Positions 44,899 to 52,391 of a stretch of DNA of 64,000 nucleotides are shown here, one piece after another (position 1 is the first letter of the stretch; each line of letters starts with the position of its first letter). The DNA is from CBDBCU01 sp965242615. Lineage in GTDB: Bacteria > Chloroflexota > Dehalococcoidia > Lucifugimonadales > UBA3495. The stretch lies in contig CBDESR010000005.1 of assembly GCA_965242615.1 (NCBI GenBank), forward strand, positions 2,170,001 through 2,234,000, in the 5' to 3' direction. Both the position numbers and the translations under genes were made by a program. Under the pieces are notes generated by a model. It saw only the letters and a list, made by a program, of their open reading frames with translations. It had not been told where the DNA came from and ran no database searches.

Positions 44899-45543
44899 CT
44901 ACTCCCCCTGCAAATACTGCCGCATCGCCGACCGGAAAATATCGTACGGATGCGCCCCGGTGAACATCAAATTGCCCACCACAAAGGTCGGAATCCCCCG
45001 GATCCCGTACTGCAACGCCTCCTGATACTGCTGCATCACCACCGCCGAATAGGTATGCGCCGCCAAATGCTCCAGCAGCTCCTCGGCATTCAGCGCCACC
45101 GACCGCGCCACCTCCGCCAGCGCCGCCGGCTGCCCCAAATCCCGCCCTTCCTCCCAATAGGCTTTATAGGCGGCGTGATGAAACTCCAGAAACTTCCCCT
45201 GCTGCTGGGCATACTCCGTCGCTTCCAACGCATACAACGTATTCGGCGTAACCGCCGGCGGCCGCATAATCAATCCCGCCGCCCGCACCTGCGACCGAAT
45301 CGGTTCCGCCAACTCCTCCGCCGTCTCCCCGGCCCGCGGCTGCCGCTGCAAACCCTCCTTCGGCGTATCCGGCCGCAGCAAATAAGCCCGCCCCTCCACG
45401 GTGATATTGTAATCCTGACCCAACTTGTCAACCCGCTCCAGGCCGACATAGCACCAGGGTCAAATATAGTCATACCAGACGATAACCCGCACCGGCTCCG
45501 TCCCCTTGCCCCCCGCCGCCGTCCCCTGCGCCCCTTCCGCCAT
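44899..45543 (-). CDS. DsbA/FrnE-family thioredoxin-fold oxidoreductase, probable selenoprotein (UPWC active site)
   Basis: Read straight from ATG 45543, the frame gives 27 codons ending VRVIVWYDYI, then UGA (45462-45460), then PWCYVGLERVDKLGQDYNIT and a normal DsbA/FrnE domain to 44899 (214 residues in all). The family motif at this spot is DY(I/V)CPWCYVG, so the UGA stands exactly for the first active-site cysteine. A SECIS-like hairpin follows at the right distance. Everything after the UGA is an intact, conserved protein (GIRGIPTFVVGNLMFTGAHP), so a dead pseudogene is less likely than selenocysteine. Without recoding, the open frame would begin only at 45423 and lose the active site. selA/B/C/D are not in the window. 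Confidence 0.82.
45426..45448 (-). promoter_or_regulatory. SECIS-like hairpin just after the in-frame UGA
   Basis: On the minus strand, TGTCGGCC (45448-45441) can pair with GGTTGACA (45433-45426) over 8 bp, two of them G-U, with a 7-nt loop UGGAGCG. The loop starts 19 nt after the UGA, inside the spacing range known for bacterial SECIS elements, and has G at its second and third positions. Based on hand pairing only. Confidence 0.6.
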
Positions 45544-45587
45544 AACCTTGCCTCCTGCCGTACTTTCCCTTTACTGCAACCGCAGGG

Positions 45588-45633
45588 CTATCGTATATCG
45601 CAACCGTCATTCCCACGAAAGTGGGAATCCAGA
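45588..45633. repeat. Interspersed palindromic repeat (REP-like)
   Basis: CTATCGTATATCGCAACCG then TCATTCCCACGAAAGTGGGA and ATCCAGA; stem TTCCCAC/GTGGGAA. The stem bases differ from the 26287 copy (CGT/ACG to CAC/GTG-type changes) with pairing kept. Confidence 0.75.
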
Positions 45634-45663
45634 ACCCCTATACGCCAAGTTGCCCTCTTTCCC

Positions 45664-46440
45664 CTACTCCGCCGCCTGCTCCCCATAGGAATACTCCGCC
45701 GCCATCCCCTTCCCTTGCGGCGGCATCAGCGACCCCGGAGCCGCCGCCAGCAGCCCATCCAACTCATCCAAACCCGCTATCCGGACGCAATCTGTCACCT
45801 CCCGCTGCCATCCGCCCCGATCCAGCAGCACCGGATAAATCCCGGCGGAACGCGCCCCCAACACATCCGAACGCGGCTGGTCGCCGATATGCACCGCCTC
45901 GCCCGGCAACGCCTCCACCCGGGCCAACGCCGCCGCAAAAAACTCCGCCGCCGGCTTCTCCACCCCCGCCGCGGCCGCCGTCAGGCAAAAATCCAGATAC
46001 GGCGACAAACCCATCCGGTCGCAAAGCTCCTCCATATCCCGCCGCAGGTTAGTGATGACCCCCAGCCGGTAGCCCTGCCCCCGCAGCCGCGCCAACGCCG
46101 GCCGTGCATCCGGAAAGGCCGCAAAATCCTTGGGAACGCTAATGGCGATTTCCCAGATTTGCCGCGCCAAATCCCGCGACACCGCCAACCCCGCCTTCTC
46201 CAGCAGGATTTGCTCATAGCGGGCGAAAAACGCCAGCCGCTCCGCATCGCTCCGCTCCGCCAGCGGCTTAACCTCATTCTCCCGGTTAAAATACACATCC
46301 GCCACCGCATAGCCGTACTTAATCCCCTCGGCATCCACCTTCAGCCCCAACTCCCGGCACGCCGCCTGTTGAATCTGGTCCAACGGCGGCCAGAACCGCG
46401 CCAGCGTATTGTAAAAGTCAAAAAATACGGCTTTAATCAT
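45664..46440 (-). CDS. HAD family hydrolase
   Basis: From ATG 46440 the protein has 258 residues with the HAD motifs: D-F-Y-N-T in MIKAVFFDFYNTLARFWPP (motif I), ITN (motif II), the lysine in AAGVEKPAAEFF (motif III) and HIGDQPRSDVLGARSAG (motif IV). These are cytoplasmic phosphatases of the 2-haloacid dehalogenase-like/REG-2 group acting on small phosphomonoesters; no substrate can be named. Single gene, upstream of the DsbA-like gene on the same strand. Confidence 0.87.
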   Translation of the reverse strand: MIKAVFFDFYNTLARFWPPLDQIQQAACRELGLKVDAEGIKYGYAVADVYFNRENEVKPLAERSDAERLAFFARYEQILLEKAGLAVSRDLARQIWEIAISVPKDFAAFPDARPALARLRGQGYRLGVITNLRRDMEELCDRMGLSPYLDFCLTAAAAGVEKPAAEFFAAALARVEALPGEAVHIGDQPRSDVLGARSAGIYPVLLDRGGWQREVTDCVRIAGLDELDGLLAAAPGSLMPPQGKGMAAEYSYGEQAAE

Positions 46441-46999
46441 CGTCCCTGCCCCTATCGGCTTTTGCCTGCCCGTTTTGCCCCCGGCACACCCCCGGCCCAA
46501 CCCAAGTTGCCAGGTTCCCTTATGCTACTCCGGCATTCCCCCGACAAACCCCGGCTTGGGAAAGCCCTTGCGCCCCGCCATTCTAGCACACCCGCCCAAC
46601 TTTGTGCATCCTCCCATCCGCCCCACTATCCCATCCCCACCATCCCCTCATATCATTTCCCCCCATCATCACCCATGTCATTCCGAGGCGACAGCCGAGG
46701 AATCTGAAATGCCGCCCCCGCAATCCCCCTTATTGTAACCAGCCATCCCCAAACTCAAAAAGTTTTGAGGGGGCGCGGGGGAACTTTTCCAAAAGTTCCC
46801 CCGCCGTATTTTTTCGCCCCCTCTCGGGTCCCAAAAAAATTTTCGCGAATTCCCCCCCACCCCCTAACCCCTCCCCCATTTTCCCCAATCGCAAAAAGGG
46901 CGTGATTTTTGTCAAGCCAAAAATCACGCCCTTTCCTACACTTTTATTACCGGCATACCGCCGGCATTAAAAGGCTCTGGCCGCCCGGAGGTGTCCCCA
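46441..46999. other. Gene-free region with two strong hairpins upstream of secreted protein copy 2
   Basis: No gene recognised. Contents: part of a GTCATTCCGAGGCGA-type repeat (46678-46710); hairpin CTCAAAA/TTTTGAG (46754-46769); hairpin A, GCGGGGGAACTTTT/AAAAGTTCCCCCGC (46775-46788 and 46791-46804), followed by CGTATTTTTTCGCCCCC; hairpin B, a perfect 17-bp stem (46895-46911 and 46918-46934; loop TCAAGC); then TACACTTTTATTACCGGC and an inner CCGGC/GCCGG palindrome before the GGAGGTG ribosome site. The same order with different stem sequences precedes copy 3. Confidence 0.75.
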
Positions 47000-47485
47000 A
47001 TGAACCGCTACCGATTCCCTATTGCCATCCTTGCCCTGTCCGCCTTCACCCTCCTCCTGTTCTTTACCGCCAATCCGGACCCCACGGCCCAAGCCGCGCC
47101 CCGTTCCATCCCCTGGGACTGCTCTGACTGGCAAGAGTCCCCGGCGGTGGCCGATGCCGAGGATGCCCGGGTCTCGATGATCCTCGAAACCTTGGCCGCC
47201 AACCGCGGCAAGTCCATTTACTGCGCCATCGACCAGTCCGACACCTGGACCAAGTCCGAAACCTGGCTTGCCGGCCGGGACCGCAACGAGCGCGACGACA
47301 CCGTCTATTTCGGCCAAAGCGGCAACTTCCGCGGCTTTCTCGCCGCCCAAGAGGGCTACCTGACCGACGGGGAATCCGGCGTTACCGGCGTCTCCCGCGA
47401 CCTCATTTTTGAATTCCCCCGGGAGGAACGCCGCCGCCGCCGTTATAAAACCGTAACGGAACGCCATTACCTCGAACCCAGCTAC

Positions 47486-48004
47486 GGGTTCTGTCGCATT
47501 TTGCTGGGGGAAGTAGATGATGAGTAAAAAACGAGCGGAGTTCGTTTCCCTGATGGGGCCGGCGGAGCCGTTGACCGGCTGCCGGGAGTGGCAGGGAGAA
47601 GTAGGGCCGCTGTTTCCCGGTATTGCCGGCTTGGAATATGCCGTCTTTGACTGGTATGGCCGGCGGCGGCTTGCCATTGAAATCGCGTGGAAGTTGTTTC
47701 GCGGGCCGGTTCCGCGAAACCCGTTGCTGTTGGTATCCAACACCTGCGGCAACAATTCCTGCGTGTCGGTCGGTCATCTCTGCCTGCACCGGTTGGAGCC
47801 GGTGGACGGCGGGTATTGGCAACTGCCACGCGGCCGGCCGGCTTATCCGGCGGATGAAATCGCCGCATATCGGGAGGAGCATAGCCTGGCGGAGACGATG
47901 GCGGCGTTCAGTTGTAGCCGGGCGACGGTATATCGGGCGGTGTCTCAAAAATAAACCTTGTTTTTAATTTTGAGACACCCCCCAGCAAAATGCGACAGAA
48001 CCCC
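47486..48004. mobile_element. 519-bp TIR element carrying a single HNH/HTH gene, with 5-bp target duplication
   Basis: The ends are inverted repeats of about 25 bp: left (47486-47510) starts GGGTTCTGTCGCATTTTGCT, right (48004-47979 on the other strand) starts GGGGTTCTGTCGCATTTTGC. The host sequence GCTAC is duplicated at both sides (47481-47485 and 48005-48009), and deleting the element plus one GCTAC restores the interrupted gene in frame. The interior is almost wholly one gene (47517-47954) plus a perfect 12-bp inverted repeat at its stop codon (47939-47950 and 47968-47979). No DDE transposase is encoded. Confidence 0.85.
47517..47954 (+). CDS. HNH_3-like endonuclease with C-terminal HTH, only gene of the TIR element
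   Basis: A 145-residue protein. Its core reads AIEIAWKLFRGPVPRNPLLL and SNTCGNNSCVSVGHLCLH, the C-G-N-x-x-C-V-x-x-x-H-L pattern of HNH_3 endonucleases; the usual first histidine before the T-C-G is an asparagine. The last 35 residues (AYREEHSLAETMAAFSCSRA, TVYRAV) look like a resolvase-type helix-turn-helix. The ribosome site GGGGGAAG lies in the left TIR, so ends and gene have evolved as one unit. ATG 47520 is an equally good start. It might nick or cut DNA to move the element, or be a cargo. Confidence 0.75.
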   Translation: MMSKKRAEFVSLMGPAEPLTGCREWQGEVGPLFPGIAGLEYAVFDWYGRRRLAIEIAWKLFRGPVPRNPLLLVSNTCGNNSCVSVGHLCLHRLEPVDGGYWQLPRGRPAYPADEIAAYREEHSLAETMAAFSCSRATVYRAVSQK

Positions 48005-48643
48005 GCTACGACTTTGACCAGCGGGTTTGGTCCGAGTGGGGGGGAAGGACCGAGGAGGTGGCTTCCGGCAGCCGGATCTTACAAGCCCAACACCGTTTTA
48101 CTACGGCGGGTACTGGTCGGGCGCAAAATAACTACTATGATGCGTCGATCCCGAAAGCCCGGTACGGCGCGCACTCCCGGCTCACTAACTGGCCCACCCT
48201 GCTCCAGGAAGCCGGCGACGCCCGCTGCCAGGCTTTGGGCTATCAACGCGGGGTCAACCCCCAAATGTCCTTCGTTGACCCCCGGGACGGGACCACCGCT
48301 TGGCTTTCGACCAAGCCTTCCCATAGTGGTGGGGAGTCTAACGATAACGGCACCGGTCTGGCGTGGCCCGCAGATAGCCTCCGGGTGCAATGGGCTAACC
48401 CCATTACCGATGGTACGACTTCCCATAAAATTGAGCAAGTCGAAGGGCCGAAAGGCGACACCGCCCGGCGGAATGCGGAGGCGGCGAATGCCCATTACGC
48501 CTACATCGACATTACCGGCAACCCCAACTGGTATGGCTGGGCCCGGCAAAGTTTCCCTTTCAGCGTCACCTGCGAAAAGAAAACCCGCAAGCGCCGCTAG
48601 CCGCCGCCGGCTAACGCCGCACACTAGTCATCGCACGCTAACC

Positions 48644-48690
48644 GCAAAGGGGGCGGGTTGTTGCAGAGCCTCCCGCCCCCTTTGCTTTTT
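48644..48690 (+). terminator. Terminator after secreted protein copy 2
   Basis: GCAAAGGGGGCGGG (48644-48657) pairs with the mirrored segment CCCGCCCCCTTTGC (48672-48685), followed by TTTTT: a strong intrinsic terminator 45 bp after the stop. Confidence 0.9.
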
Positions 48691-48706
48691 GCTGACGCAG
48701 CCCCAA

Positions 48707-48736
48707 TTGACAACCCCAACCGCCGCCGGCTAAACT
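48707..48736 (+). promoter_or_regulatory. Promoter of the LEQG-repeat membrane protein gene
   Basis: TTGACA (48707-48712) and TAAACT (48731-48736), 18-bp spacing, predict a transcript start near 48743. Confidence 0.6.
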
Positions 48737-48764
48737 GATCTCAGCCCAAATGCCGGAGGCCGCC

Positions 48765-49289
48765 TTGACCCCAACTCCCGACCAGGATCCCGACCGCCAA
48801 TTCCGCCACCTTTTCACCAATTGGCTCCTTGGCCCCAAACGTTTCATCATCGTCGTTATCGGCTTTTTCCTGATACTGATTGCCGAAACCGGGTGGACTT
48901 GGCAGGAGTTGGCCGCCAAAGCCCAATGCGGCGGCCTGACCCAAGACCCGCTGTGCTGGGCCCCGTTATTCCCCCGGGCCGTGGTCCAGGGCTTCATAAC
49001 CGCCAGCTTCTGCCTGGTTAGTCTCTGGTTCATCAACTACGCCATTCCGGAGGTACGGAAAATGATTGCCGAAATGTTCAAGCAGCAACGCTACGACCTA
49101 GGCCACCGCCGCGGCCTCGAGCAGGGTCTCGAGCAGGGTCTCGAACAGGGCATCGCCCAAGGCATCCAAACCCAGCAAAAAGCCTGGGAGGACTGGAACC
49201 GCCGCCGCGAAACGGCCCAGGCTAATGGCGAACCCTTTACCGAACCCCCGCCTACCCTCGACACCACCCCCAACGGCCATCACGGCTAA
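48765..49289 (+). CDS. Hypothetical membrane protein with LEQG repeats
   Basis: A protein of about 174 residues with two membrane helices (FIIVVIGFFLILIAETGWTW and VVQGFITASFCLVSLWFINY) and a cytoplasmic helical tail made of repeats, RGLEQGLEQGLEQGIAQGIQ. The best ribosome site, GGAGG (48754-48758), serves TTG 48765; the ATG at 48750 lies before this site and only about seven bases after the predicted transcript start. Family unknown. The repeat tail is encoded by near-identical GGTCTCGAGCAG units and could change length by slippage. Confidence 0.65.
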   Translation: MTPTPDQDPDRQFRHLFTNWLLGPKRFIIVVIGFFLILIAETGWTWQELAAKAQCGGLTQDPLCWAPLFPRAVVQGFITASFCLVSLWFINYAIPEVRKMIAEMFKQQRYDLGHRRGLEQGLEQGLEQGIAQGIQTQQKAWEDWNRRRETAQANGEPFTEPPPTLDTTPNGHHG

Positions 49290-49463
49290 CCACCCCAAAG
49301 CCGGCCGCCAAAAGCGGCCGGCTCCCCCTTTCCCACTCCCCATCTGTCCCCCAACCCCCAATTCCCAATCGCCCCCCACCCCTTGCCCCACCCGCCCCCT
49401 TGCCGCTATCCTTAAACCCACCCGAACTTTAATCCCCAACCATCACCCTTGGAGCCTGCCGCT

Positions 49464-49913
49464 ATGCAAATCGCCCTCGGCGCCGACCACGCCGGCCTCC
49501 CCCTCAAAGAAACCCTCAAACCCTGGCTCGCATCCGCCGGTCATCACATCCACGACCTCGGCGCCCACACCCTCGACCCGGATGACGACTACCCCGACTT
49601 CGCCGCCGCCGTCGCCCGCGCCATCGCCGCCGGGGACGCCGACCGCGGCATCATCCTCTGCGGCAGCGGCATCGGCGCCAGCATCACCGCCAATAAAATA
49701 GCCGGCATCCGCGCCGGCCTCTGCCACGATACCTACAGCGCCCACCAAGGCGTCGAACACGACGCGATGAACATCCTCTGCCTCGGCGCCCGCATCATCG
49801 GCCCCGACCTCGCCAAAGAAATCCTTACCGCCTTCCTGACCGCCGCCTTCCAGCCCGAACCCCGTTTCCAACGCCGCCTCGACAAACTCCTCCAAGTCGA
49901 AGCCGCCGGCTAA
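49464..49913 (+). CDS. rpiB: Ribose-5-phosphate isomerase B (RpiB/LacAB family)
   Basis: From ATG 49464 (TTGGAG upstream) the 149-residue protein starts MQIALGADHAGLPLKETLKP and contains YPDFAAAVARAIAAGDADRG, IILCGSGIGASITANKIAGI and CLGARIIGPDLAKEIL: the RpiB fold with catalytic-type Cys in CGSG. It interconverts ribose 5-phosphate and ribulose 5-phosphate in the pentose pathway, though allose-phosphate isomerases look the same. It is convergent with otsB. Confidence 0.9.
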   Translation: MQIALGADHAGLPLKETLKPWLASAGHHIHDLGAHTLDPDDDYPDFAAAVARAIAAGDADRGIILCGSGIGASITANKIAGIRAGLCHDTYSAHQGVEHDAMNILCLGARIIGPDLAKEILTAFLTAAFQPEPRFQRRLDKLLQVEAAG

Positions 49914-49915
49914 TC

Positions 49916-50695
49916 TCAATCTGCCAGCAAAGTCAGCGTCTCCGCCACTTCCCGCGGCGAATCCACCCGATACGCCGCCCGCGTCGGCTGCCGCGCCGGC
50001 CCCACCAATACCGATATTCCCCCCAATTCCGCTACCGCCGCAAACCCGTCCTCATCCGTCAAATCATCCCCGAAAAAAATCGGCAGCGTCCCCGCCGGAA
50101 ACTCCGCCGCAATCCGCGCAATCGCCTTACCCTTATCCCAATCCACCGCCGGCCGCACCTCCAGCACCTCCTTGCCCCGGGTAATCCGCGCCCGTCCCGC
50201 CGACTGCAATTCCCCTACCGCCGCCATAAAATCCGCCGCCACCGCCGCCCGCTGTTCCTCCGGCGTCAGCCGGTAATGTACGCTCAAAGTCAGCCCCTTG
50301 CCCTCGACCAGTACCCCCTCATACCCGCCCAACCGATTCGCCAAGGTGTTGACCAATGCCGCCAGTTCCCCCCGCCATTCGTCCGCCGATGGATGCAAAA
50401 ACTCCAACCCCGGCCCTTGTATCTCCAACCCGTGATTGCCGGCGTAAATCAGCCCCGGCAAATCCACCATCCCCATCAAATCCGCCAATCCCCGCCCGCT
50501 GACCAGACCCACCGTATACCGTTCCCGCCGGTGCAGCCGACTCACCGCCCGCCGCGTATCCTCCGGCAAAACCGCCAGCTCCGGCCGCGGCGCAAGGGGC
50601 GCTAAAGTCCCGTCATAATCCAGCAGCAGCAAAATATGCCCGGCCCTGTTCACTTGCCGGCGTACCTGCGGCCAGACATTCAGTAGATGCGGCAT
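49916..50695 (-). CDS. otsB: Trehalose-6-phosphate phosphatase
   Basis: The 259-residue HAD phosphatase has DYDGTLAPLAPRPELAVLPE with nucleophile D26, GLVSGRGLADLMGMVDLPGL, IYAGNHGLEIQGPG, and the C-terminal FFGDDLTDEDGF acid motif. It completes trehalose synthesis from the trehalose-6-phosphate made by the OtsA encoded upstream. A TTG at 50701 adds two residues. The 187-bp gap to otsA holds a repeat pair, so the two may not be tightly coupled. Confidence 0.92.
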   Translation of the reverse strand: MPHLLNVWPQVRRQVNRAGHILLLLDYDGTLAPLAPRPELAVLPEDTRRAVSRLHRRERYTVGLVSGRGLADLMGMVDLPGLIYAGNHGLEIQGPGLEFLHPSADEWRGELAALVNTLANRLGGYEGVLVEGKGLTLSVHYRLTPEEQRAAVAADFMAAVGELQSAGRARITRGKEVLEVRPAVDWDKGKAIARIAAEFPAGTLPIFFGDDLTDEDGFAAVAELGGISVLVGPARQPTRAAYRVDSPREVAETLTLLAD

Positions 50696-50705
50696 AAACA
50701 ACCCT

Positions 50706-50816
50706 TGACCGCAGGGTTATCGCCTATACCTTGCGGCCTACCTATCGTCATTCCCACGAAAGTGGGAATCCAGAAAGGCTGGGGACTCTGGATTCCCGTT
50801 TTCACGGGAATGACGG
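50706..50816. repeat. Inverted pair of REP-like repeats between otsA and otsB
   Basis: CGTCATTCCCACGAAAGTGG-type copy at 50746-50773, and an oppositely oriented copy, CTGGATTCCCGTTTTCACGG with AATGACGG, at 50788-50816. Together they could form a long imperfect hairpin in an otsAB transcript. A third partial element (TATCGCCTATACC) lies just left. Confidence 0.75.
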
Positions 50817-50882
50817 TTTCTATATGTGATCGCCTTGCCCTTGACCGGCGGTTGGCGGTGATAGGCGGACGGCTTGACCCGG

Positions 50883-52391
50883 CTAACGCACCCCGGCCAA
50901 TTGCGCCAGTCCCGAGGTCGAACGCCGGGCGCACTGGATTAACTCCACCAGCAGCCGCGCCGCCCACTTGTAAATGTTATTCTCCCGCACCGTCGCCCGC
51001 ATCTGCGCCATCCGATAAGCCCGTTCCGCCGCCGGCATCGTCACCGCCTCCCGTATCGCCTCCGCCAGATCCTCCGTAGCGTAAGGATTAACAATCAGCG
51101 ATTGCGTCAACTCCAACGCCGCCCCGGTAAAAGGACTGAGGATTAGCACCCCGTCATTGTCAAACCGGCTGGCCACAAACTCCTTGGCCACCAGGTTCAT
51201 CCCATCGTGCAGCGAACTCACAATGCAGAACCGGGCCAAACGCCGCAGCGCCATCAAAGTAACCGCCGGCAAATCGTCCGGCATATAGATAATCGGCTGC
51301 CATCCGTCCCGAGCAAACCGGCTGTTGATGTCATCCAGCAGCCCGTCAATCTGCGCCGCCAGCTGCTGATAGGCGTCAATATCGCTGCGACTCAACACCC
51401 CCGCCTGCACAAACACCACCTTGCCCAGATACTCCGGGTACTTCTCCAGAAACCGCCCGATTGCCCGGAACCGATGCGGGATACCCTTGGTATAGTCCAC
51501 CCGGTCAATCCCCAACCCAATCAGCTTGCCCTCCAGTTCCCACTCCCCTTGCAGCCGCTCCATCTCCGCCGCCACTTCCCCGCTCTCCGCAAAACGGCAA
51601 AGGTCGTCAAAGTCAATGCTGATGGGAAACGGCCGCACCAGCGTCGTCTCCCCCTGATACTCAATGCGGTTATATTCCGCGTCCACTTCCAGCGGCAGCG
51701 TCCGCGCCGCCGTCTCCATAAAGTTGCTGCAATGATCGCCGATATGAAACCCCAGCAGGTTATTCCCCAGCAGTCCCGCCACCAGCTCCCCCTGCCAGGG
51801 GCAAATGCGGAAAATCTCCGGATGCGGCCAGGGAATATGCCAGAACTGCCCGGTGATGATGTCCGGGGCCGCGTTGCGGATGTATTGCGGCAGCAACGCC
51901 AAATGATAATCCTGGGTCAGCACAATGGCCGGCCGCCCCCCGATTTCATCCAGCACCAAGTCGGCGAACTTGCGGTTGACCGCCTGATAAGTCTGCCAAT
52001 CCCGCCAGTCAAAAATCGGCTCCGTATAGGCGTTATGGCACAGCGGCCACAAGGCTTCATTGGAAAAGCCGTAATAATACCCCTGCTCCTCCTGCTCCGT
52101 CAGCCAGACCAGCCGCAGCGCGTACGCCGGATCCTCCGGCGGCACCATCACCCGGTCATCCCAATCCACTACATAGCGGTCGCCGCTGCCGCCCCCGTAG
52201 GCAATCCAGGTCCCGCCGCACGCCTGCATCAGCGGATCCAGCGCGCTGGTCAGCCCCCCGGCCGGCATAATGGATTGCGGTTGCCCCTCTACCAGGGTAT
52301 GGATATACGGCTGGCGGTTGGAAACGATAACCAGCCGGTAATCGCCAATCTGCCGCTGCACCAGCCGTTGCAAATCCTCTTTAGTCCACAT
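50883..52391 (-). CDS. otsA: Alpha,alpha-trehalose-6-phosphate synthase (GT20)
   Basis: The 502-residue protein shows the GT20 features: VIVSNRQPYIHTLVEGQPQ, PAGGLTSALDPLMQACGGTW, VLTQDYHLALLPQYIRNAAP, FWHIPWPHPEIFRICPW, GIDRVDYTKGIPHRFRAI and SLHDGMNLVAKEFVASRFDN. It joins UDP- or GDP-glucose and glucose 6-phosphate in the cytoplasm. Together with OtsB it makes the osmoprotectant trehalose. The GGCR-rich gap upstream (52392 onward) holds no gene. Confidence 0.93.
   Translation of the reverse strand: MWTKEDLQRLVQRQIGDYRLVIVSNRQPYIHTLVEGQPQSIMPAGGLTSALDPLMQACGGTWIAYGGGSGDRYVVDWDDRVMVPPEDPAYALRLVWLTEQEEQGYYYGFSNEALWPLCHNAYTEPIFDWRDWQTYQAVNRKFADLVLDEIGGRPAIVLTQDYHLALLPQYIRNAAPDIITGQFWHIPWPHPEIFRICPWQGELVAGLLGNNLLGFHIGDHCSNFMETAARTLPLEVDAEYNRIEYQGETTLVRPFPISIDFDDLCRFAESGEVAAEMERLQGEWELEGKLIGLGIDRVDYTKGIPHRFRAIGRFLEKYPEYLGKVVFVQAGVLSRSDIDAYQQLAAQIDGLLDDINSRFARDGWQPIIYMPDDLPAVTLMALRRLARFCIVSSLHDGMNLVAKEFVASRFDNDGVLILSPFTGAALELTQSLIVNPYATEDLAEAIREAVTMPAAERAYRMAQMRATVRENNIYKWAARLLVELIQCARRSTSGLAQLAGVR

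Larger units (their letters stand above)
47000..48600 (+). pseudogene. Secreted protein copy 2, interrupted by a TIR element
   Basis: The gene starts at ATG 47000 (signal peptide YRFPIAILALSAFTLLLFFT) and shares its first 135 or so mature residues with copies 1 and 3. At 47485 it is cut by a 519-bp element. Joining 47485 directly to 48010 and removing one of the two GCTAC copies restores one frame of 358 residues: LEPSY then DFDQRVWSEWGG, ending TCEKKTRKRR. As it stands, the first part reads into the element and stops at 47527. The variable C-terminal part is unrelated to that of copy 1. Confidence 0.85.

Noticed and set aside
44899..45423. Short DsbA-like gene starting after the UGA
   Set aside because: The shortened form lacks the whole first beta strand and the CxxC/UxxC redox site, while the upstream 27 codons are in frame, family-like and start with ATG.
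46991..47527. 178-aa intact secreted protein with end EVDDE
   Set aside because: The last 14 codons are read from the transposed element; the true continuation lies after 48009 in the same frame.
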